Assembly (NCBI RefSeq): GCF_002949795.1
Contig: NZ_CP026692.1
Location: 5,812,545-5,876,544 of the forward strand
DNA: 64,000 nucleotides
Source: Nostoc sp. 'Lobaria pulmonaria (5183) cyanobiont'
GTDB lineage: Bacteria > Cyanobacteriota > Cyanobacteriia > Cyanobacteriales > Nostocaceae
Direction: 5' to 3'
In this document: positions 36,440 through 45,933 of the stretch, piece after piece
Numbering within the stretch: the stretch's first letter is position 1
Layout of the letters: each line of letters starts with the position of its first letter
Made by a program: the position numbers and the translations under genes
The notes under the pieces: generated by a model
Databases searched by the model: none
What the model was told of the DNA's origin: nothing
Seen by the model: the letters and a program-made list of their open reading frames with translations, nothing else

Positions 36440-36660
36440 GGTCTGTCCGTAAAGTTTGCCGACATTCCCCTGTACTAAAATCCCATGTTACGAGTCCTGT
36501 ATGTCCCACCAATGTCATCAAACATCCCCAGACTCCAGTAGATACATCCCAGAGTTTCACGGTTTGATCGAAACGAGCGATCGCCAGATGACATACTGAA
36601 ATTCTCCCTGTAATTGTTCTGCCAACTTCACAGAGAGTGCGGTTTTGCCCATACCACCAT
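36440..36660 (-). pseudogene. NB-ARC P-loop fragment joined to a WD40 fragment
   Basis: Reading the minus strand from 36660, one frame gives VYGGMGKTALSVKLAEQLQG then EFQYVIWRSL, a P-loop NTPase (NB-ARC) start. At a GCGATCGC site (36577-36584) the homology moves to another frame, FDQTVKLWDVSTGVWGCLMT then LVGHTGLV, a WD40 blade. The NB-ARC frame stops soon after. This looks like the leftover of an NB-ARC-WD40 gene after internal deletion across HIP1 sites. Both ends are missing. Confidence 0.7.
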
Positions 36661-37182
36661 ATACGGCGGTGCTGACAATGATAAGCTGTTAGGTGAAGCT
36701 GGCAACGACCTACTGCGGAAAGAAGCAGCCAATGACTCCCTTGACGGAGGCGATCGCAGTGATACCGTTAGTTATCGCGGCGATCCTAGCCGAATCATAG
36801 TCAACTTAGAGCAAAACTACGCTAAGGACGGCTTTGGCGGTACTTACCAAATCTTTAACGTTGAAAACGTCATCGGTTCTGCTTTCAATGATGAAATTAT
36901 CGGCGGTGCCAAAGCCAATATTAATTCACGCTGGAGATGGCAATGACATTGTTAAAGCCAGAAATGGCAATGAGATCATTTTTGGCGAAGGTGGTAAAGA
37001 CACTCTCTTGGGTGAAAACGGTAACGATTTCCTAGTTGGGAGTACAGATGCCGATCGCCTCAATGGTGGAAAAGGCAATGATACAGCTTCTTATTTCACC
37101 TCTGCGATCGCAGTATCTGTGAGTCTCACAACGGGTACTGGTTGGGCTGGAGATGCCAATTTCTTAGTTACAATCGAGCAAT
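36656..37182 (+). pseudogene. RTX/haemolysin-type calcium-binding repeat fragment, frameshifted
   Basis: The first frame reads GGADNDKLLGEAGNDLL, then ANDSLDGGDRSDTVSYRGDP and later NVENVIGSAFNDEIIGGAKA. Near 36918-36925 the reading frame shifts and continues as HAGDGNDIVKARNGNEIIFG, GKDTLLGENGNDFLVGS and GGKGNDTASY. These GGxGxDxLxG nonapeptides bind calcium in secreted RTX proteins. There is no start region, signal or C-terminus; the piece runs straight from the NB-ARC fragment into the 3' end of the opposing glycosyltransferase gene. Confidence 0.8.
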
Positions 37183-38136
37183 TATCTTGGCATTCTCTGG
37201 TAGCTTGGCGTCTCTTTGTCCAGCAGTACGCGCCCTAGCTGTGAACAAACCAATGGGAGTATTTAATAAATCTACAAGGGTGGCTTGACCAGCAATCGCC
37301 TTTTTAATATCTCTTGGTACTTCCTTCAATAACCAACGTGCCAAACGATAGCCGTATTCTTTGGGTGTCATCTCTCGCATTAAATCTACACCGTGCAGTT
37401 CGTGCAGATAGCTATTTGAGCATCCATAACGCCGCCATTGACTTTGCAGCTCTTGAAGTGTAGCGCGGTGGCGGTGTTGAACGATCGCATTTGGGGCAAA
37501 TTCCAAACGCCCGATGTTTTCCCCCAAAATCCGCCAACAAATATCGGCATCGCCACCAGTAGTCAGATAGGGACGAAATAAACCCACTTTTTCTAAGGCA
37601 ATGCGTCGAATCGCTAAATTAGCTGTTTGACCATAAGGACGAAAGGAATGTTTAAGCGTATGCTTTTGCGATAAAGTTTCTTGACGGTCTGCGTGTTGTT
37701 CTAGCAGAGTTGTACCTGGTAGTGCCAAAATTTCACCAGCAACAATTACCACCTCTTTGTTGACAAAAGGCTGATTTAGTGCGTTTAACCATTGCGGTTG
37801 TGGGCGACAATCCGCATCGGTAAAAACGATAATTTCACCCGTAGCGGCGCGAATCCCGGTATTACGAGCAGCGTAAGAGCTTTGAATTTGGGTTTCGCTC
37901 AAGGGGCGAATTGTAATTGGGCAATTTTCGGCAGATGTTTTCAGGATAGTGAGAGTGCGATCGCTACTATTATTGTCTACCAACAAGTATTCTACGCGGT
38001 CTTTTGGGTAAGTTTGAGACAACAGACAATTGATTAACTCTGGTAAATCTGCCTCACCGTTATAAATAGGAACAACCACCGACACCATTGGTAAAAAGCT
38101 GGTGGCGGTGGTTGCATCAACTGGCTGATGATTCAT
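37168..38136 (-). CDS. Family 2 glycosyltransferase
   Basis: 322 aa. The GT-A fold motifs are VSVVVPIYNGEADLPELINC (about 18-38), VEYLLVDNNSSDRT (about 49-62), the DxD-like IIVFTDADCRPQPQWL (about 104-119) and a TTGGDADICWRI segment (about 193-204). It lacks obvious transmembrane helices and should be a cytosolic or membrane-associated transferase for polysaccharide or glycolipid synthesis; the acceptor is unknown. Its last 15 codons overlap the RTX fragment on the other strand, so the natural C-terminus may have been altered by that rearrangement. Confidence 0.88.
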   Translation of the reverse strand: MNHQPVDATTATSFLPMVSVVVPIYNGEADLPELINCLLSQTYPKDRVEYLLVDNNSSDRTLTILKTSAENCPITIRPLSETQIQSSYAARNTGIRAATGEIIVFTDADCRPQPQWLNALNQPFVNKEVVIVAGEILALPGTTLLEQHADRQETLSQKHTLKHSFRPYGQTANLAIRRIALEKVGLFRPYLTTGGDADICWRILGENIGRLEFAPNAIVQHRHRATLQELQSQWRRYGCSNSYLHELHGVDLMREMTPKEYGYRLARWLLKEVPRDIKKAIAGQATLVDLLNTPIGLFTARARTAGQRDAKLPENAKIIARL

Positions 38137-38273
38137 AAATCTGAGATTTTGGAGATGGGATTACTAGCTAGTATTCCCAAATCAAAATCTTGGAACGGTA
38201 ATATCAAGCAGTTTCTATAACTCCAAAAATCTGGATTTGGGAATATGTGAATACCTGTTAACAAATAACTCAC

Positions 38274-39614
38274 CTAAAATTTCAAGTCACCAGCGCGGCT
38301 CATCGGTCGAGTCGGTTGATTTGCTGGCGGCTGGGCAAAGTTGTTATTTGATAGAATTGCGATCGCTCGAGCATATTGGGGATCGCTCTTAGTTCCGATT
38401 AAATTTGGATTAGAAGCCAATTGACGCTCTTGTGCCTCTGTCAAGTCTAGCTTGATATCTGGTGTAATTCCTTTGTGGTTAATATCCGTTCCCGCCGGGG
38501 TGTAGTAATGGGCAATTGTGACAGCCAAGCCGGAACCATCTGCGAGTTCATGAACTGACTGGACTAAGGCTTTGCCAAAGGTTTGACCACCTACAACTAC
38601 CGCCCGCTTATTATCCTTGAGCGCCCCTGTAAGGATTTCACTAGCACTAGCTGAATTACCATCCACTAAGACCGCCAAAGGACGATTTGTCAAAGCAGTA
38701 CGATTGGCTTTAGTTTCCTCACTGCTGCCCACACGGTCTATTGTCTTGACAATTCCGCCGTTATCATACCACATCCGAGCAATTTCAATGCTCGCCTGCA
38801 ACAAACCGCCAGGATTTCCCCGCAAATCTAAGACATAAGAATCAACTTTCTTTGTGTTCAAATCGCGGATGGCTCGTTGCATTTGGTCTGCGGCGTGGGC
38901 GCTAAATTCTCGCAAACGGATATAGCCAACGCGGCGGTTCCCTTCTTGTCTGAGGGTATAGCGTACTGTTGGGACTTCAATACTTGCCCTTGTCAGCTTC
39001 AAATCAAAAGCATTTTGGCCTGCGCGTCCCACCCGTATCTTGATGGGAGTACCCGCTTTGCCACGGATTAGCTTAGAAGCATCATCCACTTTCATTTTGA
39101 GAGTGGATTTGCCGTCAATTGCCAAAATTTCATCGCCTGCTTTGATCCCAGCTTTCAGCGCCGGAGAATTTTCTATGGCTTCGACAACCGTGAGCCGCTG
39201 AGTTTTTTCGTTCACTTCCATCCGAACGCCAATACCAGAGACTTCCCCAGATGTTTGGCTAGTCAGAGCTTCAAATTGTTGGGGGTCCATGAACCGAGTG
39301 TAAGGATCTCCCAACTTTTGTAAAGCTTCGCGGATGGCAGTGTATGCTTCTTCGCGAGAAGAGTAGTCTTTGCTCAACAGGCTTTGCCTGGTTGCTTGCC
39401 AATCTTGTTGATTAAATTTACCATCAACATATTCATGATTTACCAGTTGCCAAACTTGGTCAACTATCACTTTTGGGCTGTCTTGTAGGGCTAGAGCAGC
39501 ACGGACACCACGAGTCCAAGCGGGGCCGAACACGGACATGGTAGCAGTTGTGGCGATCGCTCCACCAATCAAGGCTACTTGGAGCGGTGAGTAACTTTTC
39601 GCAGATTGGTTCAT
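38274..39614 (-). CDS. C-terminal processing peptidase (S41 family, CtpB/CtpC type)
   Basis: 446 aa. An N-terminal hydrophobic segment (LQVALIGGAIATTATMSVFG) should direct export. It is followed by an alpha-helical region, a PDZ domain (about 115-200, SGIGVRMEV ... SPALKAGIKAGDEILAIDG) and the S41 core: YVLDLRGNPGGLL, then the catalytic serine in VDGNSASASEILTGAL and lysine in GGQTFGKALVQSV. CtpA of this family matures the D1 protein; the N-terminus here is not like CtpA, so CtpB or CtpC is more likely. It acts in the periplasm or thylakoid lumen. Confidence 0.92.
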   Translation of the reverse strand: MNQSAKSYSPLQVALIGGAIATTATMSVFGPAWTRGVRAALALQDSPKVIVDQVWQLVNHEYVDGKFNQQDWQATRQSLLSKDYSSREEAYTAIREALQKLGDPYTRFMDPQQFEALTSQTSGEVSGIGVRMEVNEKTQRLTVVEAIENSPALKAGIKAGDEILAIDGKSTLKMKVDDASKLIRGKAGTPIKIRVGRAGQNAFDLKLTRASIEVPTVRYTLRQEGNRRVGYIRLREFSAHAADQMQRAIRDLNTKKVDSYVLDLRGNPGGLLQASIEIARMWYDNGGIVKTIDRVGSSEETKANRTALTNRPLAVLVDGNSASASEILTGALKDNKRAVVVGGQTFGKALVQSVHELADGSGLAVTIAHYYTPAGTDINHKGITPDIKLDLTEAQERQLASNPNLIGTKSDPQYARAIAILSNNNFAQPPANQPTRPMSRAGDLKF

Positions 39615-39918
39615 GTATACTTAGCTGGAATAATTGTGTTGTTGACAGTTTAGCAATCAGGCTTTCCAGAAAATTTTAAGTTTTTATACCCCAGAATCAA
39701 CTATGTTCGTTCATCATTTTAATGATGCCAAAAATGCCGTATTAGTTATTAACAATCATTTCTCAGTTTGTTAGTCTTCTCCGGAAGGCTATACTGAGCG
39801 TGTGACACTTTAATTAGCGTCATGTTTGCATTCTAGATTACTTTTATAAGATAGCACTTTGCTCACTGAATTGCAGTATTGTTAGACAGCAGTAAAATCA
39901 GCTTTTCTTACTTAAGTC
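39615..39918. other. Intergenic region between divergent genes
   Basis: About 300 bp; contains both promoters presumably. A short hairpin-like TTCTCCGGAAGGCT near 39777-39790 is the only structure seen. Confidence 0.35.
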
Positions 39919-40617
39919 ATGAAACGCAAATTTCCCATCAAATCATTAATTTCTATTAAAAAAAAATCTGTTAATCTGTGGCAATTGTTACAAAAACTCA
40001 GTGGTGGATTGTACGTTGTCCTGGGTGTTTGGCTGATTTTTACTACTATAACCTTACTTTTTGCTTCTTCACAGCCAATAGGTGCCTTTTTTGTGCTAGG
40101 TGGCAGTATTAATCGAGAAACTTATGTTGCCCAACAAGCAAAACAACACCCACAAACCCCAATTTTAATTTCTCATGGTTCCCCAGATCCCTGTATACGG
40201 TTAATTTTTCAGGCGGAATTAGCAGAGTTACAAAACGTTTGGTTAGAAAACTGCGCAAATTCTACCTTTGAAAATTTTTATTATAGTATTCCAATTTTGC
40301 GCCGTTGGGGAGTGCATAAAGTCATGTTGATTACCTCGACAAGTCATTTACCCAGAGCTAAATGGATGGCACAGATTCTTTTAGGTGCTCATGGTATTTG
40401 GGTAGAGCCAGAGATTGTTCAAGAATTGGGTATTCCTGGTAATCATGAATCTTGGACTAAAACTGGATTAGATGTAACACGCAGCTTATTTTGGGCGATT
40501 TTAAGTCAAATTATTCAACCGCAATGCTCAAATGTTACAAAACTTACCGAAGTAGATATGCAAGCTTGGGAGCATCGAGGTTTTCATTGCGAACACCAAG
40601 GAGGGTTGACGAGATAA
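39919..40617 (+). CDS. YdcF/ElyC-like (DUF218) protein
   Basis: 232 aa. One N-terminal transmembrane helix (YVVLGVWLIFTTITLLFA, about 32-50), then a DUF218 domain with GAFFVLGGSINRE, PILISHGSPDPC, ENCANSTFENFYYS (the conserved polar loop) and KVMLITSTSHLPRAKWMAQ (Ser/His motif). Family members are envelope proteins linked to cell-wall precursor or vancomycin-type phenotypes in E. coli (SanA/ElyC), though the reaction is not settled. A purine-poor leader precedes the ATG. Confidence 0.85.
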   Translation: MKRKFPIKSLISIKKKSVNLWQLLQKLSGGLYVVLGVWLIFTTITLLFASSQPIGAFFVLGGSINRETYVAQQAKQHPQTPILISHGSPDPCIRLIFQAELAELQNVWLENCANSTFENFYYSIPILRRWGVHKVMLITSTSHLPRAKWMAQILLGAHGIWVEPEIVQELGIPGNHESWTKTGLDVTRSLFWAILSQIIQPQCSNVTKLTEVDMQAWEHRGFHCEHQGGLTR

Positions 40618-40772
40618 CTAATAATTTCCTGCTGTAGAGGGTTTAATCTTACGCATCTATAATGGGCGAGAGAATCGACCTCGCTAGTAAGATGTTCCAT
40701 TGCTCTCTGGTTTCCCTACACGAGGTTAATCATTGAAAACGTGTTAGTGGGACACAAACAGAAAATGAGGAA

Positions 40773-41338
40773 ATGTGTCCTAAGCGATCGCAAATTTTGC
40801 CTACGAGTGAACGCCAAGTTAGATCGATAACAAAGCTGGAACCTCAACAGCAATGGGAAGTATGGCAGACGACAGTAGAAGAAGCCGGAGATAAAGTACC
40901 ATCTGCTAGATTTGTAAGTGATGTAGTACGAAGGATCATGGAACGGACAAAAGCACCAAATCTTTACTGTGTCGAGGAAGTCTGCCAAATCATAGCCAAG
41001 GATAATCCCGATCTCCGAGGTAAGGGTGGGTGCTGGTGCATCGTCAATCATGTGGGTGAGTTCAGTTGTACTGTTTTGGTATGGGATGGAGAGTACACTG
41101 TGAGAATCGACCACCTAAAGCCACTGAACTACTTGGAGTCAGAATGTCACCAGATGCAGCAGATTAGCGATGCCTGCGGCGGGCTACGCCTACGCATTAA
41201 CAGACTACGGGACGGTGGCTAGAAGAACCATTCTAGACAGTTTTGAAGTGTTTGGGAGAGTTGAAACGCCCATATTTGACTGGGTTTGAGGAAAGGCTGT
41301 TGAGTGTGATAGAGAAAGAATACGGGGTTACAGATTAA
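40773..41338 (+). pseudogene. ParB-like/plasmid-type protein fragment, broken
   Basis: 40773-41222 reads as 149 codons: LEPQQQWEVWQTTVEEAGDK and VPSARFVSDVVRRI, then KGGCWCIVNHVGEFSCTVLV. This resembles the C-terminal part of a cyanobacterial ParB-like protein family; the N-terminal ParB domain is missing. After the stop, another frame continues to 41338 with VLKCLGELKRPYLTGFEERL then LSVIEKEYGV, which looks like the rest of the same type of protein. Missing start and shifted frame indicate a decayed copy. The family assignment is from memory. Confidence 0.55.
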
Positions 41339-41644
41339 AATATTATGCTTAACGCCTTACGGCATCAAAGGTTTGGTCAGTATAGGCAAATTATTCAGTA
41401 CTGATAAAAAATTGACAAGTTAATCAAAGGATTATTCATTGCGATCGCAGTTTACATGCTGTAGATTTTAAAACTGTAGAAGATATTCAGTTAACTTTTT
41501 ATTTCCACAACATTTGAATTGTCTCTTATAGAAAATAAATTATATATACACAACCAATTAAGTAACTTTTGGAATAATATCTTTAATAAAATTGAGGTTT
41601 AAGATTTTATAAAACTCAACATTTTTAGAAAGTTGAGGTTTTAA

Positions 41645-41932
41645 ATGGTACTGTGTTCATTCAAGATATGGCTGGTTCAACTAGTTTTTACTTCAATTAA
41701 TATTTGCTTAGATGCAGTGATAGTAACAGCACAGACCATATATCCTTTTACTGGCAATTATCGCACTAATCTTAACATTCATTTGATATCAGACAATATT
41801 TCACAGGTATTGGAGATAAATGTGAGTACAGCCAAGTGGATTCTAAAACTATTTTATCTTAATAGTTTTTCTATTTATATACAAAGATTATCTAGGCAAA
41901 GGCAGTTACAAAATTTAGTTTGTAATACCTGA
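41645..41932 (+). CDS. Small ORF, possibly an exported protein fragment
   Basis: 95 aa with a hydrophobic N-terminus (WLVQLVFTSINICLDAVIVTAQ) that could be a signal peptide followed by TIYPFTGNYRTNLNIHLISD. A weak GAGG lies upstream (AGTTGAGGTTTTAAATG). The C-terminal third looks random. It may be a truncated exported protein or chance. The surrounding 41339-41644 holds nothing recognised. Confidence 0.3.
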   Translation: MVLCSFKIWLVQLVFTSINICLDAVIVTAQTIYPFTGNYRTNLNIHLISDNISQVLEINVSTAKWILKLFYLNSFSIYIQRLSRQRQLQNLVCNT

Positions 41933-41975
41933 AACAAAGTTAGATATTGGCGATATGGGAAAAAAAGGATAAGAC

Positions 41976-43172
41976 ATGATTGACTTCAACCTGACTCAAG
42001 AACAGCAGATATTGCAAATACAAGCTCGTGACTTTGCCCAAAATGAAATTCAGCCTATTGTTCGTATAATCGAAGAGTCTAACAATCTAGAGATAGAACC
42101 TTGGGAATTTTGCCAAAATTTGTTCTATAAGGGATCTGAATTAGGATTTACATCCTTGATGCTTCCAGAAAAGTTAGGAGGTGGGGGGCGAAAGTGTATA
42201 GATTTGGCTATAGTCCTAGAAGAAATAGGCGTTGTGGATGTCAGCATTGCTTGTAGTTATTTCAATCTCACCGCAGCAATGTCACTGTTTGTCACTAGGG
42301 CAGCAACCACAGAACAACAAAAACGAATACTATCTTTTGTCAATTCCGGAAAACCCCATCTGTTCAGCGCCGCAGAGAGTGAACCTAATGTCGCCACCTC
42401 TGATATGTTCTGCGCGCTCCCAGACTCCAATATTGGGATGAAGACCTTTGCAGCGCGTGAGGGCAATACATACATCCTTAATGGGACAAAATCCTCGTTA
42501 GTCACAAATGCTGGAATTGCGGATGCCTACTTCATTATTGCCCGTACAGCGATGGATAAACCATTGCGCGAAAGTTTGTCTATCTTTTTCGTTCCAACAG
42601 ATACACCTGGGATTAAGTTTGGCAAAAAGACACAGATGATTGGTTGGAAAGCCTCTCATCATGCTGAGATTAGTCTGGATAACGTCCCAGTCCCTGCGGA
42701 AAATCTGATTGGACAAGAAGGAGAAGCTGGAAAACTACTAATGTTGCTTCCAGAAGTAGCTATTGGGCTGGCAGCTTCTTATGTTGGTTTGGCTCGTGCT
42801 GCTTATGAGTATGCTTTGAGTTATGCCAAGCAAAGAGTCAGTTGGGGTCGTCCGATTATCGAACATCAGGCAGTGGCTTTAAAATTAGCGGATATGATGA
42901 TTAACACCCAGGCTGCACGACTGGTGGTATGGGATGCAGCAGTTACAGCAGAAACTTCTCCCCAACTTGCCGCCACAATCAAAGCACCAGCCGCCAAGAC
43001 TTTTGCAGTGGATGTTGCAATCAAAAACGCACAAACAGCCGTTGAAATTCTTGGGGGCTATGGGGTGACAAAAGAGTGCTTGGCTGGCAAGTTTCTTGCT
43101 GATGCAACTATCGGTTATTCCTGTGACTTTACGCGAGATATCTTGCGTCTGGGGATCGTGAACTTTTTGTAA
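41976..43172 (+). CDS. Acyl-CoA dehydrogenase family protein
   Basis: 398 aa with the three-part acyl-CoA dehydrogenase fold: N-terminal helices (FNLTQEQQILQIQARDFAQN), the middle beta-barrel (ATSDMFCALPDSN ... YILNGTKSSLVTNAGIADAYFIIART) and the C-terminal FAD helices (RVSWGRPIIEHQAVALKLADM; AVEILGGYGVTKE). It lies convergent to eboD, about 100 bp away. The usual base Glu is not clear, and the C-terminal end (GYSCDFTRDILRLGI) differs from the common GTSEI form. Substrate unknown. A GGA-poor leader gives no help with the start, but the ATG at 41976 begins the conserved helix. Confidence 0.88.
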   Translation: MIDFNLTQEQQILQIQARDFAQNEIQPIVRIIEESNNLEIEPWEFCQNLFYKGSELGFTSLMLPEKLGGGGRKCIDLAIVLEEIGVVDVSIACSYFNLTAAMSLFVTRAATTEQQKRILSFVNSGKPHLFSAAESEPNVATSDMFCALPDSNIGMKTFAAREGNTYILNGTKSSLVTNAGIADAYFIIARTAMDKPLRESLSIFFVPTDTPGIKFGKKTQMIGWKASHHAEISLDNVPVPAENLIGQEGEAGKLLMLLPEVAIGLAASYVGLARAAYEYALSYAKQRVSWGRPIIEHQAVALKLADMMINTQAARLVVWDAAVTAETSPQLAATIKAPAAKTFAVDVAIKNAQTAVEILGGYGVTKECLAGKFLADATIGYSCDFTRDILRLGIVNFL

Positions 43173-43275
43173 TAGATTGAGGGGTAGCTAGTTACTTCCA
43201 ATAGCGGGCGTGCCAGGACAATACTCAGAGGTTTTTTAGGAGACATCGCTTCTGTTGATTGCATCCAAAGGAGAA

Positions 43276-44478
43276 TTAATGCAAAAGTTCCCAATCTTGC
43301 AGCATCAAAATAGCATCTCTATACAAAGATAAATCCGCCTGGTTAACTTCTATTCCCTCTCCGATTCCTTGTAGAAGGGTAATTGTCAATTTTCCTCCCA
43401 AGTGTTCGCGGAACTCGGTAAGTCCCCTAAATAGACAATGCGGATGGTCTAGTCGATCTAATTGCTCTGTTAATGCCGATACATACAAGGTAAAACCTAA
43501 TTTCTTGAGTGTAGTTAGAACCTTTTGCCACTCAGATTGCAAGAGTTGCCCTGTTAAATATGAATAGGTTGTATCTAAAGCAATGCCGATCGCAACAGCT
43601 TCACCATGACGTAGGCTGTAATTAGTTAAATGCTCTAGTTTGTGAGCAGCCCAGTGTCCAAAATCTAAAGGACGTGATGAACCCATTTCAAAAGGATCGC
43701 CACTACCAGCAATATGCTCTAAGTGCAACTGAGAACAACGATAGATTAACCTTTCCATTATGTCCATGTCTCGATTAGCCAATTTATCGGCATTAGTCAT
43801 AATGAAATCGAAGAAATCTGCATCTTTAATCAATGCTACTTTTACCGCTTCTGCAATACCCGATCGCCAATCTCGATCGTCGAGGCTAGTAAGAAAATCA
43901 AAGTCATTCAAGACGGCATAAGGTGGCATGAATGTACCCAAAAAGTTTTTCTTACCGAAGGCATTGATTCCGTTTTTTACTCCTACACCCGAATCATTTT
44001 GCCCTAATACTGTTGTTGGTACTCGTAGCAGCCTAATTCCTCGGTGAGCCGTTGTTGCTGCGTATCCTGCCATGTCTAAGACGGCTCCACCTCCAATTGC
44101 TAAAACGTAGGAATGACGGCACAATCCAGCTGTATTGATCTGCTGATGAATTTGCTCTATAAATCTAGAATCGTTCTTGACTGCTTCTCCACCGGGAACT
44201 ACTATCGGCTCACGGCTCAGTGTTAGTACATCTTGATAACATTGAGCATAGACTGATAATTTTTTTAACAGCCCATCTTGATACTGTAAAAATCCTCCAT
44301 CTACCACCGCTAATACTTGTTTTGGGGTTGTCTCCCCATCTGCGGCGATCGCTTGTGCGAGTAAAGGATTATCTAACTGAAACAGACCTCTAGTGAAGTG
44401 AACATCATAATTGAAGGTAACACGGACGCATTGGTTTATTGGTTGCAGATTCAGAGCGCTTTTTTGTTGAATAATCAT
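43276..44478 (-). CDS. eboD: EboD, 3-dehydroquinate synthase-like sugar phosphate cyclase
   Basis: 400 aa. The DHQ-synthase superfamily motifs are PGGEAVKN, the NAD-binding AIGGGAVLDMAGYAA, TTVLGQNDSGVGVKNGIN, and the metal ligands Glu in SGIAEAVKVALI and His in DFGHWAAHKLEHL and RHGEAVAIG. It is longer and distinct from AroB, and stands divergent from eboABCEF 475 bp away, which supports EboD. Ebo proteins are tied to export of metabolite precursors (scytonemin monomer) to the periplasm. The exact reaction is not known. Confidence 0.88.
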   Translation of the reverse strand: MIIQQKSALNLQPINQCVRVTFNYDVHFTRGLFQLDNPLLAQAIAADGETTPKQVLAVVDGGFLQYQDGLLKKLSVYAQCYQDVLTLSREPIVVPGGEAVKNDSRFIEQIHQQINTAGLCRHSYVLAIGGGAVLDMAGYAATTAHRGIRLLRVPTTVLGQNDSGVGVKNGINAFGKKNFLGTFMPPYAVLNDFDFLTSLDDRDWRSGIAEAVKVALIKDADFFDFIMTNADKLANRDMDIMERLIYRCSQLHLEHIAGSGDPFEMGSSRPLDFGHWAAHKLEHLTNYSLRHGEAVAIGIALDTTYSYLTGQLLQSEWQKVLTTLKKLGFTLYVSALTEQLDRLDHPHCLFRGLTEFREHLGGKLTITLLQGIGEGIEVNQADLSLYRDAILMLQDWELLH

Positions 44479-44953
44479 TTGAATATTATTGTTTTCTAAG
44501 TAACTGTAAATAGATATACTACTGCAATTTAAATTGTCCCAAAAATAGGCAGAATAAATTCACTAAGTAATTCAAACTTGAAATGAATTACTAGATAAAT
44601 CTATTTACTCAATTCATCATACTTTTGAAGTGTCTTTGCCTAGCGGATAAAGTTAAAAATAACATTAACGTATAATTTTTATTGCTGCCTATATTTCATA
44701 TCTGAGGTTACTAATGGAGATCGTTCTTAGATAAAATTCTAATTTTTTTCCGTAAGATAATTTTATGATTTATCTAATTAAAATGGTATCTTTACAGTAT
44801 CTTCTTTAAAGTCAGGATATTTTTATAGATTCAGTGAAGTTATGATCTCAGTACTATATTATCTAACTGCTTCAAACCCAAAAAATCAAGTTTAGTGGTA
44901 TATTTTATACTTGGTTGTCACAAAAAAGTTGGGCAACTTATCCTGAATTTATC
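44479..44953. promoter_or_regulatory. Divergent promoter region of eboD and eboA
   Basis: About 475 bp of AT-rich DNA between the two ebo units. ACTTGGTTGTCACAAAA occurs at 44909-44925 and again inside eboA at about 45017. No known operator recognised. Confidence 0.4.
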
Positions 44954-45835
44954 ATGAGTAAAGTAAACCAATTACTGCATCACTGGCTGTTCAAGTCTGT
45001 TTCAGAAAAAGCTTTTACTTGGTTGTCACAAAAGCAGGCACAGATTGCAAGCGGCGCTGCTGAGAGAGTGTTTTTTACGGCTTTTAGTGCTGTGCCGCGT
45101 TATCTAGGTAAACAGGATTTGCAGTTAACATTCCAGGATTTGGAAGCAGCACAGGATGTGATTCCCGGTTGGTATCCTGGTCATTGGAGTGTAGAGCAGG
45201 CAGGTCGCACACTCTTGCTTTTAGCATTGCCCCACGATGATCCTCAGGGCTATGTGCGATCGCTCGATCGAGTCTTCTCCACTGCCGATATGGGGGAGTT
45301 GGTTGTGCTTTATCAAAGTTTGCCGTTATTACCACACCCAGAGTTACATCGCCATCGTACTGCTGAGGGAATTCGTAGCAATATGAGCAATGTATTCCAA
45401 GCCATAGCACTACGTAACCCTTATCCAGCGAATTATTTAGATAATGCTGCTTGGAATCAGATGGTGCTGAAGGCTGTGTTTGTCGGCAGTCCGTTACATC
45501 TAATTTGGGGTCTAGATCGGCGTGCTAACCCTGAATTGGCGAGGATGTTGGCAGACTATGCTCATGAACGTTGGGCAGCTAAACGCACAGTTACGCCAGA
45601 ACTTTGGCGACCTGTAGGACGGTTTGCCGATAGCGCCATCATCACAGATTTGGAAAAAGTACTGGTTAATGGAACTATAGACGAACAAGAAGCAGCAGCC
45701 TTAGCTTGTGCTGAGTCTTCTTTACCCCAAGCGCAAGCATTACTTTCTCATTACCCAGATTTACAGTCATCCATTCAACAAGGTAATCTGACTTGGAGCA
45801 GTTTTAGCCGCGATCGCCTTTTTGTTTACAAATAA
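44954..45835 (+). CDS. eboA: EboA-domain protein
   Basis: 293 aa from ATG 44954; an upstream in-frame TTG (44915) would add 13 residues and is less likely. It is an all-helical protein (ERVFFTAFSAVPRYLGKQDL; PGWYPGHWSVEQAGRTLLLLALP; NMSNVFQAIALRNPYPANYLDNAAWNQMVLKAVFVG), typical of EboA. Its biochemical role is unknown. It opens the plus-strand group eboA-eboB-eboC-eboE-eboF, the same order as the five-gene scytonemin satellite cluster of Nostoc punctiforme. Confidence 0.88.
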   Translation: MSKVNQLLHHWLFKSVSEKAFTWLSQKQAQIASGAAERVFFTAFSAVPRYLGKQDLQLTFQDLEAAQDVIPGWYPGHWSVEQAGRTLLLLALPHDDPQGYVRSLDRVFSTADMGELVVLYQSLPLLPHPELHRHRTAEGIRSNMSNVFQAIALRNPYPANYLDNAAWNQMVLKAVFVGSPLHLIWGLDRRANPELARMLADYAHERWAAKRTVTPELWRPVGRFADSAIITDLEKVLVNGTIDEQEAAALACAESSLPQAQALLSHYPDLQSSIQQGNLTWSSFSRDRLFVYK

Positions 45836-45868
45836 AAGGGAGTAGGGATAAGGAGGACAAGGAAAATA

Positions 45869-45924
45869 ACCAATCCCCAATCCCCAATCCCTAATCCCTA
45901 ATCCCTAATCCCTAATCCCCAATC
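45869..45924. repeat. 7-bp short tandem repeat (CCCTAAT/CCCCAAT)
   Basis: About eight heptamers of CCCCAAT and CCCTAAT between eboA and eboB. This is the classic cyanobacterial short tandemly repeated repetitive sequence type. Confidence 0.9.
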
Positions 45925-45933
45925 ATTAAAACC

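Noticed and set aside
40716..41114. Minus-strand ORF opposite the ParB-like fragment
   Set aside because: No family likeness; the plus strand shows recognisable protein sequence.
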